Under the pieces are notes generated by a model. That model was given only the letters and a program-made list of their open reading frames with translations. It did not search any database and had not been told where the DNA came from. A program made the translations under genes and the position numbers. Positions 4,964 through 6,526 of a stretch of DNA of 6,526 nt are shown here, piece by piece. The stretch covers positions 1-6,526 of the forward strand of contig JAGRHM010000056.1 in assembly GCA_020445005.1 (NCBI GenBank), given 5' to 3'. This stretch comes from Candidatus Competibacteraceae bacterium (GTDB lineage: Bacteria > Pseudomonadota > Gammaproteobacteria > Competibacterales > Competibacteraceae). The stretch's first letter is position 1; every line of letters begins with the position of its first letter.

Positions 4964-6526
4964 TCATGAATCCAGGTGGAACGCCGCGATGGTCTTGCAG
5001 GCCACTTCAAAGGCGGTATCAAATGCATCCTGTTGTATCCGAAGCGCGACCAGATCGCCGGCCTTGCCCGCCCGTTCCAGCTTTTCGCACCGGTCGCCCA
5101 GTTGCAAAGCGCCAATAGCGCGGGCATTGGATTTGAGGTCATGCGCAATCTGGCTGACGGCGGCGGCATCTCCCTCGGCCAGGGCGGCGCGCAGGCGCTC
5201 GGCCTGCGTCTGGGCCGTGACCTGGAACTTCTCCAGCAGGCGGCGGTGGATCGCCGGTTTGTTCCCCACCATCCGCGTTAGTGTGCCGAGGTCGAACACT
5301 GGTTGTTTACCCACTGCCTCCGTCGCCTCAACAATGGCTGGCGCCTCGGCAGTCTGACCCAATGGACTCGAATCAGTAACAGCCGGCAGCCACCGGACCA
5401 GTTGTTCCTTCAGTTGCGACAACGGAACAGGTTTCGCCAAATAGCCGTCCATGCCGGCTGCTTGGCAGCGCTCGGCCTCACCCTTGAGCACATTGGCCGT
5501 CAAAGCCAGAATCGGAATGTGGCCGTGCCCTCTCTGCGCCTCCTCCGCGCGGATCGTCTGGGCAAGCTGATAGCCGTCCATTTGCGGCATATGCAGGTCG
5601 GACAGGATCAGGCCGTACTCCCCGGTCAGCCATCGGCTGAAGGCCGCCTGCCCGTCCGGGGCGATGTCGCACGGATAGCCGAGCATCGTGAGTTGTTGCT
5701 GGATCACTTCCTGATTGGTGTCGTTATCCTCAGCCACCAGGATCAGCCACCCCTGGGCGAGGGCTTCTTCGCGAGAAGGGAGGGAACCGGCCACGTCCGC
5801 GACCGCCGGAGTATCAAGGGTAATCACCGGTTCTGCCGGGTCCGCCGGAGAAAACGGCAGACGGGCGGTAAAGGTGCTGCCGACCCCCGGCGTGCTGTCC
5901 ACTCGAATCTCGCCACCCATTGCTTCGGCCAGCCGCATACTGATCACCAGCCCTAGTCCGGTGCCGCCGTACTGGCGCGTGGTCGAGGCATCGGCCTGAG
6001 CGAAGGGATGAAACACCCGCTCCAGCGTCGCCGCATCCATGCCAATGCCGTTATCGCGCACCGCCAGCTCAACCCAGACCTTACTGTTTTCTTCGCCGAC
6101 CAACCGCGCGGTCGCCTCGACCTCTCCAGGATGATCCAATCCACTGGAAAACTTGAAGGCATTGCTGAGGAAGTTACTAAGAATCTGCCGAACCCGCAAA
6201 CCATCCCCGGCCAGGATCGGAGGAATGCGTGACTCCACGTTATACCGCAGCGTCACGCCTTTCCGCTGCGCATCACCGAGGTACCCAGCGCAGGTTTTTT
6301 CAACCAACTCGGGCAAGGCAAAGGGTTCGATAGAAAAGCTGAATTTGCCGGCCTCGATCTTGGAAAAGTCGAGAATGTCGTTGAGGATACCAAGTTGAGT
6401 CTGGGCCGAGTCGCGGATGATGCGCACCATCTTGCGCTGCTCGTCGGCCAAGCGCGTGTTGAGCAGCATCTCACTCATGCCGATCACTCCGTTCATCGGC
6501 GTGCGGATCTCATGACTCATGTTGGC
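4964..6526 (-). CDS. Hybrid histidine kinase with REC and C-terminal Hpt (5' end beyond window)
   Basis: The frame is open at the right edge. The first visible codons read A-N-M-S-H-E, so the Met at 6520-6518 lies inside the H box and is not the start; the sensor part lies outside the window. Numbering from that Met: phosphoacceptor His3 in MSHEIRTPMNG; HATPase with N-box Asn120, G1 box DNGIGM (156-161) and GTGLGL (186-191); REC, about 258-380, with Asp265, phospho-Asp308 in SDLHMP, Thr341 and Lys363; an Ala/Pro-rich linker; Hpt, about 408-516, with phospho-His460 in AHDLKSNARAIGA. This is the standard layout for a four-step His-Asp-His-Asp relay whose final acceptor is a separate receiver. 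TGA at 4966-4964 ends the gene 5 nt before the next start. The kinase core and REC closely resemble those of the next gene, so the two probably arose by duplication. The input signal and membrane anchoring cannot be judged here. The final receiver is not proven; the next gene's second REC is a candidate. Confidence 0.95.
   Translation of the reverse strand, partial: ANMSHEIRTPMNGVIGMSEMLLNTRLADEQRKMVRIIRDSAQTQLGILNDILDFSKIEAGKFSFSIEPFALPELVEKTCAGYLGDAQRKGVTLRYNVESRIPPILAGDGLRVRQILSNFLSNAFKFSSGLDHPGEVEATARLVGEENSKVWVELAVRDNGIGMDAATLERVFHPFAQADASTTRQYGGTGLGLVISMRLAEAMGGEIRVDSTPGVGSTFTARLPFSPADPAEPVITLDTPAVADVAGSLPSREEALAQGWLILVAEDNDTNQEVIQQQLTMLGYPCDIAPDGQAAFSRWLTGEYGLILSDLHMPQMDGYQLAQTIRAEEAQRGHGHIPILALTANVLKGEAERCQAAGMDGYLAKPVPLSQLKEQLVRWLPAVTDSSPLGQTAEAPAIVEATEAVGKQPVFDLGTLTRMVGNKPAIHRRLLEKFQVTAQTQAERLRAALAEGDAAAVSQIAHDLKSNARAIGALQLGDRCEKLERAGKAGDLVALRIQQDAFDTAFEVACKTIAAFHLDS
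5384..5770 (-). repeat. Paralogous receiver segment, matching 3147-3527
   Basis: The REC domain of the right-hand gene and REC1 of the middle gene are close paralogues. They share runs such as LILVAEDN, TNQEVI, LSDLHMP, DGYQLAQ, PILALTANVL and GEAERCQAAGMDGYLAKPV. REC2 of the middle gene has a different sequence (LLDINMPGMDG, VSGEDE, VQKPP) and does not belong to this repeat family. The duplicated unit therefore spans HisKA, HATPase and the first REC, and similarity stops where the middle gene continues into REC2-EAL and the right-hand gene into Hpt. Confidence 0.8.

Noticed and set aside
4964..6520. A gene starting at the Met of MSHEIRTP at 6520
   Set aside because: That Met is inside the H box. 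The preceding codons (Ala, Asn) match the FLANMSHE of the two paralogues, so the frame continues beyond the window and the true start is not visible.

Overview
The window is a minus-strand run of three large two-component signalling genes, read from the right edge to the left edge. Both outer genes run off the window: the right-hand one lacks its 5' part and the left-hand one lacks its 3' part. Base composition is GC-rich. The hybrid kinases carry MSHEIRTPMNGVIGM-type H boxes, and one gene ends in an EAL domain with the residue spacing of Pseudomonas RocR. This suggests a proteobacterium, most likely a free-living or environmental gammaproteobacterium; I cannot name a genus.

Layout in transcription order. 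(1) 6526-4964: the C-terminal part of a hybrid histidine kinase (HisKA - HATPase - REC - Hpt). (2) 4958-1917, only 5 nt downstream of that stop and so probably translationally coupled: a complete 1013-residue soluble protein with the order hemerythrin - coiled coil - HisKA - HATPase - REC - REC - EAL. (3) 1916-1770: a 147-bp intergenic gap almost filled by a 122-bp nested inverted-repeat structure. (4) 1769-1: a membrane-bound kinase with two transmembrane segments around an extracytoplasmic sensor region, then PAS - HisKA - HATPase, cut by the window edge.

The three kinase cores are clearly paralogous. Hand alignment of the 186 residues from the H box to the glycine pair before the G2 box gives about 79% identity between genes 2 and 1 and about 74% between genes 3 and 1, with no gaps. 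The array therefore looks like tandem duplication followed by exchange of the parts around the core: different inputs (hemerythrin in one, membrane sensor plus PAS in another) and different outputs (Hpt in one, REC-EAL in another).

The likely combined job is to feed an oxygen or redox signal (hemerythrin), an extracytoplasmic signal and a PAS signal into one phosphorelay whose visible output is hydrolysis of cyclic di-GMP. The middle protein has its own phosphodiesterase but no Hpt, while its upstream neighbour has an Hpt, so phosphotransfer between the two is a plausible but untested link. The only stretch without a gene is 1770-1916. Long open frames on the plus strand are antisense shadows of these kinases.
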